A stretch of 64,000 nucleotides of DNA, taken from assembly GCA_030704615.1 (NCBI GenBank), contig CM060732.1, forward strand, positions 77,977,053 to 78,041,052, given 5' to 3'. The position numbers and the translations under genes were made by a program. Below the pieces are notes generated by a model. That model did not search any database. It saw only the letters and a list, made by a program, of their open reading frames with translations, and had not been told where the DNA came from. This document shows, piece after piece, positions 46,517-59,142 of this stretch; the stretch's first letter is position 1, and the number at the start of each line of letters is the position of its first letter. Source of the DNA: Takakia lepidozioides (taxonomy: Eukaryota > Streptophyta > Takakiopsida > Takakiales > Takakiaceae).

Positions 46517-46869
46517 TACACCAGCGGTTTTCTGACATTGAATGTCTGCAGTTTGTTTGCTGACCTGCAGGACTTTTTTCTCCCAAACATTCCAGAAGGA
46601 CCTGCAATCTTGCACTCAGCCCAAGTGCAAAAGAGAAGACATTGGACAGTGCAACAATCCCTTGTTACCCCTAGCAAGTAAACTGCACCCCAAATGGATA
46701 CAGTGCACTGGACGGTTGGAATTGGGGTGTGTGAGCCTTCCAGCGTGCCTTGCATGTGTCCTTTGTTGGAGGTACGAGAGAGTTACACACATACAAATCT
46801 GGTTTGGGCAATGTCTGATGATATTGCAAGTGTGCCAGCCCCCCTCTTCGAATTGAGGACACCCCAAGT

Positions 46870-47055
46870 GTGGGTGGCGATTCTGAAGGTGAAGCCTTTG
46901 AAATCAGTGCAGAGGAGCATGCTTATTTGTTTGTGACTGTAAGGACTGATAATGGTGAGGGGCCGTATGTGTCAGGAGATGAGATGGGAAGTGATCGAGA
47001 AAACTCTGATGAAAACGGGAATAATTTGGACGATGTTGACATTTTGGTGCATTAG
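46870..47055 (+). CDS. Acidic C-terminal fragment, unknown
   Basis: 61 codons ending in a Glu/Asp/Asn-rich tail (SDRENSDENGNNLDD). The composition resembles an acidic protein end or a transposon-encoded tail. No start context, domain or neighbour supports a function; it may be a relic. Confidence 0.2.
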   Translation: MGGDSEGEAFEISAEEHAYLFVTVRTDNGEGPYVSGDEMGSDRENSDENGNNLDDVDILVH

Positions 47056-49399
47056 GCACTGAGCCGCATGTACATGCATCCAGCCTGGTGAGCCTAGGCA
47101 ATGAACCATGGGTGGGGACCTTTTCCCAGCGTCTGCTATGTCATGTCACATATACCATCGATTGCACAGGTTCATTATCACTCCTTCATTCTATTCGTCA
47201 AGGAAGTGATCCATGTTGTGGTCTGCTAGCTACCTGGTGCTGTGTCCAGAAGGGGCTGTATATGTAAGCACATGTTGCTGCTATGCATATCTGCAAATTC
47301 CCGACTCAGGTATGTATATTAATCCGTCCCTTTCGAAATTGGTCCTTAATGATCCTTGTGTGTGTTTTCTTTCATATGTGTTAGTGATGGAGTGTATAGT
47401 GGGCTGAAATGTTTGGCCCTCTCTTGTATTGACCATGTCTGCCCATGTCATGTCTGGGTGTTTGCTAATTTGGCCTCTCGAATAGTTTTGTATGTTTAGG
47501 AGTTCAGTTTCTTTTTTATGATGTGTAACGGGTATCGAGTGAATGTATCTGTGCAGGTCTGGGCCCTGCCTGGCAGGGCTGCGATGGGGCTTTGCTGGTA
47601 TATTGTGCGGAGCATTCACATATATGAATTCATTCCCTCATGTAACTGTGTTGTGTTATGTGTGCCCACGGCTGTTTTGGTCTGCCCAATCCAGTGTTGA
47701 AGTGTCCTTCATCTGATTAGCGGTGTCATGTTGTATGACTCCCCAATTCACAATAGTTTTTGTGAGTGCCAGGCCTGAATTAATCACAGAAACAAGCACT
47801 GTTCTCTGTACTGTGTAGGATAAGAGAGAAGGGGTGGGTACAAACCCTGCTGATCCCATCCTGGAGTTTCAGACCAACAAGCAGCTATTGAGATGTCCTC
47901 ATTGACCACTCCTTGTCAGCCTTCCTTACGCATAGCTGGCATACTAAACCTAAGTCACCTGGGGTGTTTTCACCCACCAGGTCTCCACAGAATTGAAATT
48001 CTGCTTTGGAGTTTGTAGTTTTCACCAGTGTTTCTCTCTGGTGCCTAAGTGAGGATCTCCATGGCACTATTGCAACTACAAACAGTATCACAGGTACCCA
48101 CTGAATAGTGAGTGCCTGTTTTTTGGAGTTTGCAAAACATCGTCAGCAGGTAGCTATTCAGGCTGGAAATCTGTTGCTGTGAAGCTTACTTGTGCAAGTA
48201 GACTGCTCCCCAGTCTACTGATTTTGCTGTTCAATTCTCCAGACTTGGTGTTTTAGGGGGTATCTTTTTTCCTTTTTTGGTTTTCAAAACAGGCAATATT
48301 TGGTTTGACCTAACAAATTCAGTGGTGGGTTTGATCTTGACTGCCTGTTTTTTCTAGCCATCATAAATCTGTGGTACGAAAGCCAGGTTTTCCATGATTA
48401 GACATAGGGTCTCTGGTGTTTTCAGGGGAGTTGAAATTGGTCTACATAGCTTGGAACTTCAAATTCGCAGCATGCCTCATTTCTGAAAGTCCAATCTTGC
48501 CTTTGGTGACATCCAGTGGGTTAACTGAGGCTACTCACTAAGTCAGATTTATGCAGCATGGTCATGGCTTCCAAACACTTGCTGACAATTTTCGTCTTGT
48601 ACAGACGTTGAAGGGCCATCCAGAATCTCTTGTCATTACTCACGTACACAGGCTGTACAAGACATTGTAAGGAATAATTTGGAGAGGTACTCCTGATGTT
48701 CCCGACCACTCTCGCTATTGTTTGAATTTTTTGACTTCTTGAATGTCCAGACTTAGCTCACTTTCAACAGCGGGCCTGCATGAACTGATGCCTTGATAGT
48801 TCCCCAGCTCTTCTCTGTCACCTTTCTACTATGTCTTGTTGAAATTAGTGCCTAGAGTGAAGATATTGCCAATGAAGGGGATCATTTGAGTCCTCCAGGT
48901 AAGATTGTAGAGAAGTACATTTCCAATTTCTGTGCCATGGCTCTATCACTTGTCAACCTGACCTTCTGAACAGTTAAGGACGTCTTCAGACTCATTCATA
49001 ACAATGGTGGCCTCCGACTATGTATCAGCCTCTCCTTGCTGACATCCATAAAATCTTATGGGTATTGCATTATAAGCCCTATACCTCTCACCCGAATACC
49101 ATTTTCCCACCTCTTATATATATTGAATCTGGCTTGCCCTTCCTTTGAATAAACTTCTTTTTTGCAAAATGTAGTGCCATCAAACGGAGACATAGCAAAA
49201 CAGAATCTTGATTCTCAACTAAATAATACCAACTATAAAATATCATTATATAATTGGTGGCCAGGTTGCAGAATCTATACAGACGAACAATTCAATGTTG
49301 ACAAGCAGGAGATTCCATTTGAGGGCAAATGTATTTGAAAACTACAGCCGATTTTCATCCAACCCACATCTTGGAAACGTCTACCCTATGATATCAATT

Positions 49400-49795
49400 T
49401 TCATAGTTTTGGAGCAATATTGCTGAGTCTGAGGAAATACTATTATTCGTGGGCACTTGCAAATTTCCGTACCTAACGAAATTTGGGAATCACGAGCAAG
49501 TCTCGCACAAGAGATACATCATGCCAAGTTTTCTATTCACTTGGAGGACAGCTGATATATATATGTGAGTAGAATATAAATTGTATGAAATTAATAGAAT
49601 TTACGGTCTAAATTTTAAAATTATATTAAATTTTACACTATTTATGTTGTCCACTCATTAATTTTACTTATGTACTCACATATATATAAGTCGTCCTCCA
49701 ACTGAATAGAAAACTTGGCTTAATGTATCTATTGTGCGAAGGAGACACTTGTGATTCCCAAATTTTGTTAGGTATGGAAATATGCAAGTGCCCAT
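49400..49795. repeat. Foldback/palindromic element, inner arms about 125 bp
   Basis: 49450-49572 is repeated in inverted orientation at 49670-49795 (both begin GGGCACTTGC when read inward and share TTTGGGAATCAC and CCAAGTTTTCTATTCA), with an AT-rich loop of about 100 bp. The outer part 49400-49447 recurs inverted at 56579-56645, beyond the retrotransposon. This structure fits a MITE or foldback transposon. Confidence 0.8.
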
Positions 49796-50339
49796 TGTAG
49801 AGATGGATTCCTTCTCACCTTCCTTTTTCGACATGGATGAGTGAAGGAGGGATGAGCTCCGGATGATTTAAGGGATGGACGGAGCCAGGATGAAGTCTGG
49901 ATGATCTTACACCTTGCGCATGAGGATGAGCTGGCAACAGATGATGGCTTTATTAGGGGCTGTCTTATTCTAACAGTTAGTTTAGGATTAGATTAGGATG
50001 GGACTGGGTGATTTGGCTTCTTTCTATGGCTGTGCTGGAAGGGCATCTGGTGGACCTATATGTAAGTATCACGCGGCACTAAGATTAGATTATGACCTAA
50101 TATTATTTAAACCTCACTGCCGTGGCAGTGGGGGTGGTGGCTTTTTGGGTCTTACGCGAGCGTACGCTGGGGGTAACGGTATGCTTGAGTGGGTGGATGG
50201 AAGTGTTTTGGAGGTCTGAGTCTGTGGTGTCCTCTTAGTAAGATTTCGTCTTCTTTGCCAGGCCCATCTATCGACTACATTCCCCAGATAAGGTTAAGCC
50301 CGGTAGAGGAAGGGGAACAAACCCCTAGCGCCGGAATCA
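49796..50339 (+). repeat. 5' LTR of Ty3/gypsy retrotransposon
   Basis: 544 bp starting TGTAGAGA and ending GGAATCA, matching 56025-56569 with about 20 differences (about 96% identity), mostly transitions. It is followed at 50340 by TGGTGGAGATGCGGGG, a plausible primer-binding site beginning with TGG; the tRNA was not identified. Confidence 0.9.
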
Positions 50340-50550
50340 TGGTGGAGATGCGGGGTAACTAAAATCGTTGACAGAGGATTTAGTTCGTACGGAGTACCGG
50401 AGAACAGTAGATTGGGTATGGGGGATCCTGCATGATGGAAGGGAGAGGTGGTGGCAAAATGGCGGCTTGTGTCTCGCGCACAGAGAAAGAGAGAGAAAGT
50501 TTGTCTGCTCGAGCTTTTCTGTGTTTTGAGAGTTTAGCAAGTAAGCACTA

Positions 50551-51620
50551 TGGCTTCCAGTTCTGAGCGTGGTTGGTTTGAATTTAATCAATTCGAGGTA
50601 TCGCGCTTGAAGTAGACTCTGGCGTTGGAATCTCGCTACATTTGTGAGCTTGTGCGCAACCTGTTGCCTGAGCAGTTGGTTTTTGTTGATTACCCGGAGG
50701 GAGAACCCATTCCGCGGCCCGAGCTCCCGCTGGACACGCCCTCGGAGTTCTGGGCCAAAACCTTTGAGGAAACTGCGCGCAAGGAAGCTTGCAAACCCAT
50801 ACGCACCAAAGCAGAGCAGAGGGAGCAGAGCCGCCGCATTCGCGAATCTCTTCAGGGAGCTTATGCCGCACACCTTCTCCTCAAGCTTCATTCCAAGGAA
50901 GTCACTCTACAAATTCCCCTTGCTAGTGCCAAGGAGCAGTTGGAGAATGGTGAGAAGCTTAGCTGGGCTGTCTTGGGCATTCCACAATTTTCTGTGAGTC
51001 GAGAATTGGGTGTAGAGCTTGAGAGCTTCCTACCTCCTGACAAGCCGAGCCCTCTTTCCGGGGGTGTGCTTTCGGCGTGAAATAGTAGGTCTCTACAAGG
51101 CCGAAGAAGCCCAGACATATCATGCCCACACGCTGTTGGTGAAGGAAAAGGTGGTACGCAGCATCGTGTGTGTGGCTTTTTGGCTCAAGGGTGAAGAGGA
51201 ACTATGGGCATTCTTGGGATAAGGAGTGTACCTGCTACACAAGCACCGCTTCATCACATCCCACTGTGTGTCCGGGTGGGACTCGCAGCTCAAAAGCCCC
51301 TTTGGACAGGTAGCCGTGTACTTTTCTTCTCATGCCTGTATTTACAAGATCTATGCTAAAAAAGGAAGCAGAAGAGACGATGGGACTAAGTGAATTGGAA
51401 AAACGTGTAGCGGAGGAGAGGGAAGAGACAACAACTAATGAAAAGAATAATATGGAAAGGGGAGAGTCGTCCGGAGATCACAAAGATTCGGCGACTGTGC
51501 CTCAGCCCACATTTGATTTGGACGAGTTGTGTGAACACCAGGTGGTGCCCTTACCAATCTGACTTGCCTACCCTAATTGAACAGTTACAAAGAGACAAAA
51601 AACAGAAGGGTACTTTAAAC
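50551..51620 (+). pseudogene. Gag-like region of the gypsy element
   Basis: The frame from 50551 is stopped by TAG after about 20 codons and continues to 51080 (charged, Glu-rich); a further charged frame lies at 51332-51562. No CCHC zinc knuckle is visible. Assigned by position only. Confidence 0.5.
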
Positions 51621-51634
51621 GAACCCGGTCATCT

Positions 51635-52936
51635 GTGAGGGTGCCAGATGACCATGGTAAGAACCCCAACCCGCTAGTAAATGTTGTTCTTTCTCGTGAT
51701 TTCAAACTCATGCACTGTGAGGCCTATAAGCGCGTCAGTCGGGACCGTATCCACCCATTGATGACACAATGTCATGTGGGCCACCTTTCTTTTCCATTTG
51801 TTATTGATACTGGTTGTACAATGTCTGCCATTCCACTTAGTACAGTTCGCATTCTTGGATTAAAGATTAGCTCTGCTCGTGGCCTTGTGGTTACCATAGC
51901 TGATAGCACGGCATATGAACCCATTGGGTTAGTCACCTTACCTATCCGCATTAGTGGGAAAACTGTCTTGCTGACCTGCATTGTCACCATGGGTGAACAA
52001 GTTTTGCTGGGTCTGGATTGGATGAAGGGTGCAGAGGCCAGCATTGACATCATGAACAATCTTATGTGCCTTCACAATGGTGAAGGGCAACCTTACAAGG
52101 TGAGTCTAAGCCATGTTCCTATTGCCGCTGGGACCTCTATGGCCAACTATTCTCGTCTCAAGCTTCAAGCTAAGCAGATGAAGGAGCATGTGGGTTTGCA
52201 TTATAATTGGGCCAGATTTAGCCAGTTCCAACCACTTGGTGATACTTTGTACCAATGGCATTTCCCTCCACCAGGTAAGAAGTCTAGATCTCCCTTGCCT
52301 GTGGCAAATAATTCCCTTTTGCTACGTTCTCCTATTGACTTCAGTATCCCTGCTTTTTCTCAGCGCATAGTACCTACAGGCTTAGCTTTTGCTTGCCCTG
52401 CAGGTCATTTCCCTGAGATTGAGAGCTGGAAAAAACTTTCCCTTCAAAAGCACTGTCTGGTTGCTTCTGGGGTTTTAGACAGGGGATTCAAGGGCGAGGT
52501 CAGGTTGCTGATTGCTAATCCTGAACACATTAGCATCAATGTCCGCAGGGGTCAGGTCCTTGCTAGGCTCACTGCTTCTCCTTTGTCTGAGTTGGCCTCT
52601 GTTAAGAAAGGTCTCAGTCTTCATGATATTGGGCTGGTGGATTCCCCTGTGGACCAACTCCAGGCGTTTGCCTCTCATTCTGGTTCCACTGACAAAGACA
52701 ATCTTACTCCTGAAGCAGAGCAACATTCTCAGCAGGTCTTAAAGGATATCAAGGTGGGTGATCATCTTGCTCCCCAGCAGATTTATCGCCTGCACCAGTT
52801 TCTCCGTGACAATCTCGACATCTTTAGTAAAGGGCTTCATGACTTGGGCCGCACCACCCTTCTGGATCATGACATCGTCTGGTGTTATCACACCCTCCAT
52901 ATCCCCTTAGGCCAGTCCCTTTGTCTTGGTGGGTAA
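51635..52936 (+). pseudogene. Gypsy protease and linker
   Basis: A 433-codon open frame. Residues about 54-66 carry DTGCTMSAIP, an aspartic protease active site, and LLGLDWM follows about 75 residues later as the second family motif. The frame ends at the point where reverse transcriptase begins in another frame. Confidence 0.85.
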
Positions 52937-53900
52937 GAAGGATGGTTCAACCCGTTTTTGCATTGATTTTCGGCGTTTAAATGCCATCACAAACAGAGAT
53001 GTTTACCCTTTGCCACGCATCAATGAAACGCTAGATCAACTTAATGGGGCCACTATCTTCTCTTCCTTATTAGCCTCTGGCTTTCGGCAAGTTCCTTTAA
53101 CTACTGCTGCTAAGGAGAAAATTGCCTTCACCTGTAGGATGGGCCTCTTCCAATTTGAAAGCATGCATTTTGGTCTTTGCAACGCCACTGCTACATTTCA
53201 GCGCCTTATGGATATAGTTTTAGGAAACCTTCGTTGGGAGTGTGCCTTGGTTTACATTGATGACATCAACATTTACTCTACAATGTTTGATGCTCATCTG
53301 TTGGATTTACAGCGGATTGTGTGCAGACTTCGTGCAGCCGAACTTAAGGTTAAAGCCAAGAAGTGTGATTTTTGTATGGAACAACTTCATTTCTTGGGCC
53401 ATCTGCTTTCTGCTGCTGGCATCAGTCCTGACCCTGCTAAGATCCAAGCTATGTGGAACTATCCAGCCCCTCGGGATAAAACATGCGTTAAAGCCTTCTT
53501 AGGCTTAGGTTCTTACTATCGTCGCTTCATTTTTCAGTTTGCCAAATTAGTTGCTCCACTCACTCGCTTGTTATCCAAAGATGCTCGTTTTGTATGGGAT
53601 ACTGCTGAAACGTCCGCATTTTAGAAACTCAAAATTGCACTAACCTCTACTCTTGTGCTTGTTTATCCTGATTTTACCTTGCCATTTATCTTGCAAACTG
53701 ATGCCAGTGATCTAGCTATCTCTGCTGTGTTGAGCCAGATTCAATAATGGTCAGGAGCATGCCATCGCCTACGCCTCTCGCCGCCTTGATAAACATGAGC
53801 GCAATTACTCTATCACTGACAAGGAAGGCCTTGCAGTTATCTTTGGAATCAAATATTTTAGGCAGTATTTACGTGACTGTCATTTTATGATCATCTACCT
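52926..53900 (+). pseudogene. Gypsy reverse transcriptase and RNase H, broken
   Basis: Reverse transcriptase motifs are [36 protein letters not shown] and YIDD (the catalytic pair, usually YVDD or YLDD in the family), then FLGHLLS and [12 protein letters not shown]. RNase H begins LQTDASD. A stop at 53622-53624 and frameshifts near 53745 and 53900 break the frame. Confidence 0.9.
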
Positions 53901-53908
53901 TAAAAGCC

Positions 53909-55792
53909 TTGCTAACCCCTCGTGAACTCACTGGCAGATTAGCTCGGTGGGCTCTCATTCTGCAAGGCTATGACTTTACCATCTCCTACAAGCGTGGGAA
54001 GGATAATGTTAATGCTGATGCTTTGACTCGAGGCGAATCCAAAATCCCTGCACCTTATACTACCTTAAATGATCTAATCTCCCCTGCTGCACGATCTCCA
54101 TCACCTGTTGTGCCTGTTTCAGATCACTATGCCTTGTGTCATTTGCTGGATTATCCTTATGTTCCTCCAGATTTGCTTGACACATAGGATCTTCTTCAGT
54201 TTGATGTTGGTTGACTCTCCCTGGTATTGGCATGAATTCAGGTCTGGTATCCTGCAGATTGGTCTGGTACTTTCTCTTACCTTAGAACTGCTCATCTTGT
54301 CTTGCGCCTGCCTTGGTTTGTTTCCTGACCAAGGGACTGAGCTGAGCCTTACAGCCTGCTTGCCTCCTCATAGGCAGCCAACTGAAAATGAAGTTAGGAT
54401 TTCGAAAGGAAGAGAACGGGCTGCCACTTTCTTCTCACCTGCACTAACCTATTGTTGTGTGGCCATGAGTGATGTAGGCATGGATGATGCTCTTCTCCAT
54501 AGGTGCAAAACCGGCACCCACCTTAGTGGCATATCCAAGCTGCTCATGAGGCAAGTCAACTATCACTTACCCAACCACCGGGAAAGTGAAGGGAAATTGT
54601 TCAGAGTCACTGCTTTGGAAGGTACCTCTGCTGTGGAAGTCCCTTTTAGGTCCGATGTCCCTACTTTGCTCGAATGATACCATGCTTCTACTTATGCTGG
54701 CCATTTGGGGGTTGCTAAAACTGTCAAGAGATTACAGGAGCAGTATCACTGGAAATGCTTAGTTAAAATGTCTCAGCTTTCATTGTAAGGTGTGTGCCCT
54801 GTCATGCTAAAACCATCCTACCTAGAACCGAAGCTCCCTTACCTTTACAGCCAATCCCGGTAACTGAACCATTTGCCAGGATTGGCTTAGATCTAGTCGG
54901 ACCCCTTAAATCCACGTCCAAGAGCCATGCATACCTTGCGGTTGCTACGGACTACCTGACAAAATGGGTTGAGCTCCGACCTCTGGTTGCTAAGGATAGT
55001 GATGAGGTGGTGCAGTTCTTCTTTGATAACGTGATTCTTCGTCATGGTTGCCCTCTGGAAATCCTCACGGATCAAGGTACAGAGTTCTGCAACCAACTTA
55101 TGAAGATTGTCTTGTTTAATCTCAACACTAAGCATGCAGTTACTGCTCCCTACAATCCCCAATGCAATGGTTTGACAGAACAATTTAACAAAACTATATG
55201 TCATTGATGAATGGAATATTGTTGTGCCTATTCTGCTCTTTGCCTACAGGACTTCTATCATGCCAGTACCAAAATCTCACCTTTTGAACTTTTATATGGT
55301 ATGAAATGTAGAACTCCTTTGCATATCTCATGGCTGCAGGTCTCGGCTACTGAGCCTAAAAATTGGGAAGTTTTTTTGCTTTCCAAGGATGCTAGATGAC
55401 GTAGTTTGCGGGAAACTGCAAAATGTAACATAGTGTTTGCCCAAGCTGCTCAGGCAAAGAATTACAACAGTCGTGTTGTGTATTCTGAGTCATTCAAGGT
55501 AGGCCAGTCTGTTTGTGTGAGGCTCCAGCCTGGTAAGCAGATTTCCAAGGCCAAACGAAGAATTGATGGCCCTTACCTTATCTCTGATATTCTTCCTGGT
55601 AGACAGTATGTCTTGCTCCCCCAACATGCCTCTACTCCTCACTTAGCTAGCTCCATTCATGTTTCACTACTTGTTCAATGCACTCTTACTTTTGATCTAA
55701 CCTGTTTGAATGTTGAGAACCGTCAAGTGATCTTCACCCCCACAGCTCGGACAGCTCGCACTCAAAACATGGCATCCTCTTCTTTAGAATAG
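53909..55792 (+). pseudogene. Gypsy RNase H end and integrase, broken
   Basis: 53909-54187 is the RNase H end with a YKRGKDNVNADALTR motif. An integrase zinc-binding stretch lies at about 54680-54800 in another frame. The catalytic core (GLDLVGPL, TDQGTEF, PQCNGLTEQ, i.e. D,D,E) is at 54794-55207, ended by stops. A C-terminal module with GPYLI is at 55406-55792, with no chromodomain seen. Confidence 0.88.
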
Positions 55793-56024
55793 TGTTTGAA
55801 TTTTGTGCTAGTTTTCTGCACCAATTGTAGCACTTGGGGTTTTTTCTATGGGATGTTTTGTCCTCCACCCAACTTGCAAGGTGAGGTTTTCTTCCCTAGG
55901 TTTTTTCATCCCTTGTGTGTCAGGTGTGTAGTTTGTTTTGGCTAGGCTTCATTTTTTTGTTCTTCCCAAACTCATCACTCGCAGGAGCACGCCATTTTTT
56001 TGTGGCCCCAACAGGCTTCATATA

Positions 56025-56569
56025 TGTGGAGATAGGATTCTTTCTCACCTTCCTTTTTCGACATGGATGAGTGGAGGAGGGATGCGCTCCGGATGATTTA
56101 AGGGATGGATGGAGCCAGGATGAAGTTTGGATGATCTTACACCTTGCGCATGAAGATGAGCTGGCAACAGCTGATGGCTTTATTAGGGGCTGTCTTATTC
56201 TAACAGCTAGTTTAGGATTAGATTAGGATGGGACTGGGTGATTTGGCTTCTTTCTATGGCTGTGCTGGAAGGGCATCTGGTGGACCTATATGTAAGTGCC
56301 ACGCGGCACTAAGATTAGATTATGACCTAATACTATTTAAACCTCACTGCCATGGTAGTGGGGGTGGTGGCTTTTTGGGTCTTACGCGAGCGTACGCTGG
56401 GGGTAACGGTGTGCTTGAGTGGGTGGATGAAAATGTTTTGGAGGTCTGAGTCTGTGGTGTCCTCTTAGTAAGATTCCGTCTTCTTTGCCAGGCCCATCTA
56501 TCGACTACATTCCCCAGATAAGGTTAAGCCCGGTAGAGGAAGGGGAACAAACCCCTAGCGCCGGAATCA
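56025..56569 (+). repeat. 3' LTR of the gypsy retrotransposon
   Basis: Starts TGTGGAGA and ends GGAATCA; a near copy of 49796-50339. The purine tract before it is not distinct. Confidence 0.9.
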
Positions 56570-59142
56570 GGCTTCACACCATGAATAATAGTATTTCCTC
56601 AAATTCAATAGTATTTCCTCCAATTCAGCAGTATTGTTCCATAACGTACTATGAACTCCATGAATCTTTTGGCGCTAAGATTGCTTGCAGTGAGCCAACT
56701 TTCCACCAAGAACGATCCATGAGATCTCCATTCCTTGGAAAATCAGCAATGAGATATCGGAAGCTGTAACTATTGTGGAGGAGGTTACCGCTGCAAGGTC
56801 CAAGGTTAAGATTGGAATTATATGGTAGGTGTTTCCAAGTGTATATATATATATATATAAGTTGTCATATTTACATGTGTTCCTAAAGTTTATATTTTAT
56901 AGATGCATGCACAAACTTGGAGTGGGTAGGTAAAGACAATATTATATATATATATTACAAAGAAAGTTCAAAGATAAGAAATTCCGATCCGTCTATTCCG
57001 ACTTCAAACAAACGGTACAAAATAAATGACTGTGACCTCTACAATATCATTGAAATAATCAATGAAAAAAAAAAAAAAAAAAAAAAACTGTCTATTAATG
57101 CGGGAGACCTTATAGCCATCAAGTGCAACACAAAATGTTTAAGGGAACAAACACAACATCTCTTTCGAGATCATAGGAGTCAAGTTGTTGATCCAAGCTC
57201 CTTTACGAGTAGAAAATGGCAATTATATTAAAAGCATAGTAATAAGTTATTGAACAAACTGTGTAAAACATTGAAGACAATTATTAAAATTACAATTATT
57301 ATAATTACTCTTTATCAAGACAATTATTTTCATCAAGAGAATCAGTTTTTATCAAGATAATTATTTTTTTATCAAAATAATCATTTTATTTCACAACAAT
57401 TATTTTTATCAAGATAATCACCTATTTTTATCTAGATAAGTACATTTTATCAATTATCATTATTGTTATCAATTCCATAAAATACCAATATACACATAAA
57501 TACCATTATTTATTTATTAAAAAATAAAAATTTATAATACCCCGAGTGGAGTTACACAGCTCGTTGTGTAACCCGATGTAACCCCAAGTAGAGTTATACA
57601 CCTCGTTGTGTAACCCAATGTAACCCCAAGTGGAGTTACACACCTCGTCATGTAACCCAGTGTAACCCCTACTGGAGTTGACACTCCTTCTCTTCTATGT
57701 CACTCTCAAGACAGGGTGGGGAAGATTTGACATGCCGGAAACCGGCGTACCATCATGTCAGAGGTTGCACGTGTGCATTAAGTTCTTACATTATTCCTAT
57801 TATCTTCCCAAACAAACTAACATGAACTATCTAACCCACATAAATCTGCAACATACATTCCCCCCACAACTATGGGACCACCGTCACATTCGATAGTCCC
57901 TAGGACTCCTTGTTTACACATACAATTAGCAGAATGTAACCCCGACACAGATGTTCTATACCACCGATCCACAATTATATCCTAAGGGAACTCGGCGGCA
58001 ATATACGCTACACTAGAAAATGGGTCATATCCCCAACTCCCGACTTTATTGGCTATGGTTTAACTACTGGACCTACAGCCCTCACTGCATGAACTTACAA
58101 CTGCCCCAGAACGCTTCGAAATTGAGGTATCATGGCTCTTAATGCGGTACCTTGAAATAGTTGCTACATTCCAAGCTTTTCTCTGTTAAATGTATAAACC
58201 GACCTACAGCGAGCCACGATGTTCACGCGGCTCCGCATAATCATGAATTGCAACCTATTTCTAGTTTGGGAGTCACAGTCTCTGGGAGAGCCAACTTGAT
58301 ACCGAGATAAACCAAAAATTCCTTCCATTGTGGTTCCTTCAAGTCAGTAAGAAGACCAAAATAAGAGAACAAAACGCATGAAAGGTTCTGCCCTTGATCT
58401 ACGCATAATGGTGGTTTGAAAGATTGAGAGGAAATTATCCGGTTGGTTATTACCAAGATTTCTTGATTGCCATTAGTTATGCTCACACGGTGAGCGAGTC
58501 AGTGTTCTTCATTTGAATTGAGAATTTAGTATAAATACATGTGGATCTTTGTGGAATCATGTTGTGTGGGCGTAGCAACCCGAACTACGTAGAAAAAAAT
58601 TGCATCAAAAAAGATATTTCAGAAATGTTTCTGAACATATTTGACCCAACCACATTTCATATTAGAAATCTAGTATATTATCATGGTCGCCCTCTCATGA
58701 ATTTGATCGCATGCCTACAAAGAGATGCAAATATGTTTGGATCGGACTTAGACACATCTTTAGGAGTGGATAGTTAAAAGGATGTCATGCTATAGGTATC
58801 AAGTTTATTTGCGGTACTCAGTCTTCATGATGCTTCATTTTTAATGTGATTTGGAGATTTCCGGTACAAAAGCTGACTTAGATTGGCCGCAGGTGCATAC
58901 AAAATGTAGTGGTTGTCCATGTCATGTTGAACATGCTGGTTAATCAATTAGTCAACTCAAAATTAAATTAAATCAGTATATATTGTGAATTCGGGCCCGT
59001 GATATTCCCAATTGTCACTCCACTAAACCTGAAATTTCAAACGATCAAATTATATCTAGACATTCCACATTGTACAGTGTACAGTGGAAGCCAAACTCTC
59101 TATAGACTATATTGTGAAATTAAATGTGCGCCCTAAACAAGT
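56570..59142. other. AT-rich intergenic region
   Basis: Begins with the outer inverted arm of the foldback element (56579-56645). It includes TA repeats near 56845-56860, a 24-nt poly-A near 57065-57087 and the 42-bp minisatellite at 57539. ORF 58541-58777 has no recognised family. Confidence 0.45.
57539..57681. repeat. 42-bp minisatellite, 3.4 copies, each with an internal palindrome
   Basis: Units at 57539-57580, 57581-57622 and 57623-57664, then a partial unit. Each contains GTTACAC and GTGTAAC (or variants), which pair to a short hairpin. Confidence 0.92.

Larger units (their letters stand above)
46081..49390. other. Intergenic, mostly unassigned
   Basis: Contains the tRNA-like sequence at 46445 and an acidic ORF at 46870-47055. 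Minus-strand frames at 47885-48091 and 48521-48709 read like coding pieces but match nothing I know. No other feature is supportable. Confidence 0.35.
49796..56569 (+). mobile_element. Ty3/gypsy LTR retrotransposon, full length but coding-dead
   Basis: Two LTRs flank a 5.7-kb interior with domain order protease, reverse transcriptase, RNase H, integrase, which defines Ty3/gypsy. A gag-like region spans about 50551-51620, broken by stops. Protease is near 51800 (DTGCTMSAIP). A frameshift near 52926 leads into reverse transcriptase. The reading frame is interrupted many times, so it cannot transpose by itself. Target duplication is imperfect: CCCAT on the left, ACCAT at 56578-56582, with 8 extra bases after the right LTR. 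Confidence 0.93.

Noticed and set aside
49998-56449. A 73-codon ORF present twice (49998-50219 and 56228-56449)
   Set aside because: It lies in the LTR and is duplicated with it; no sign of a protein family.
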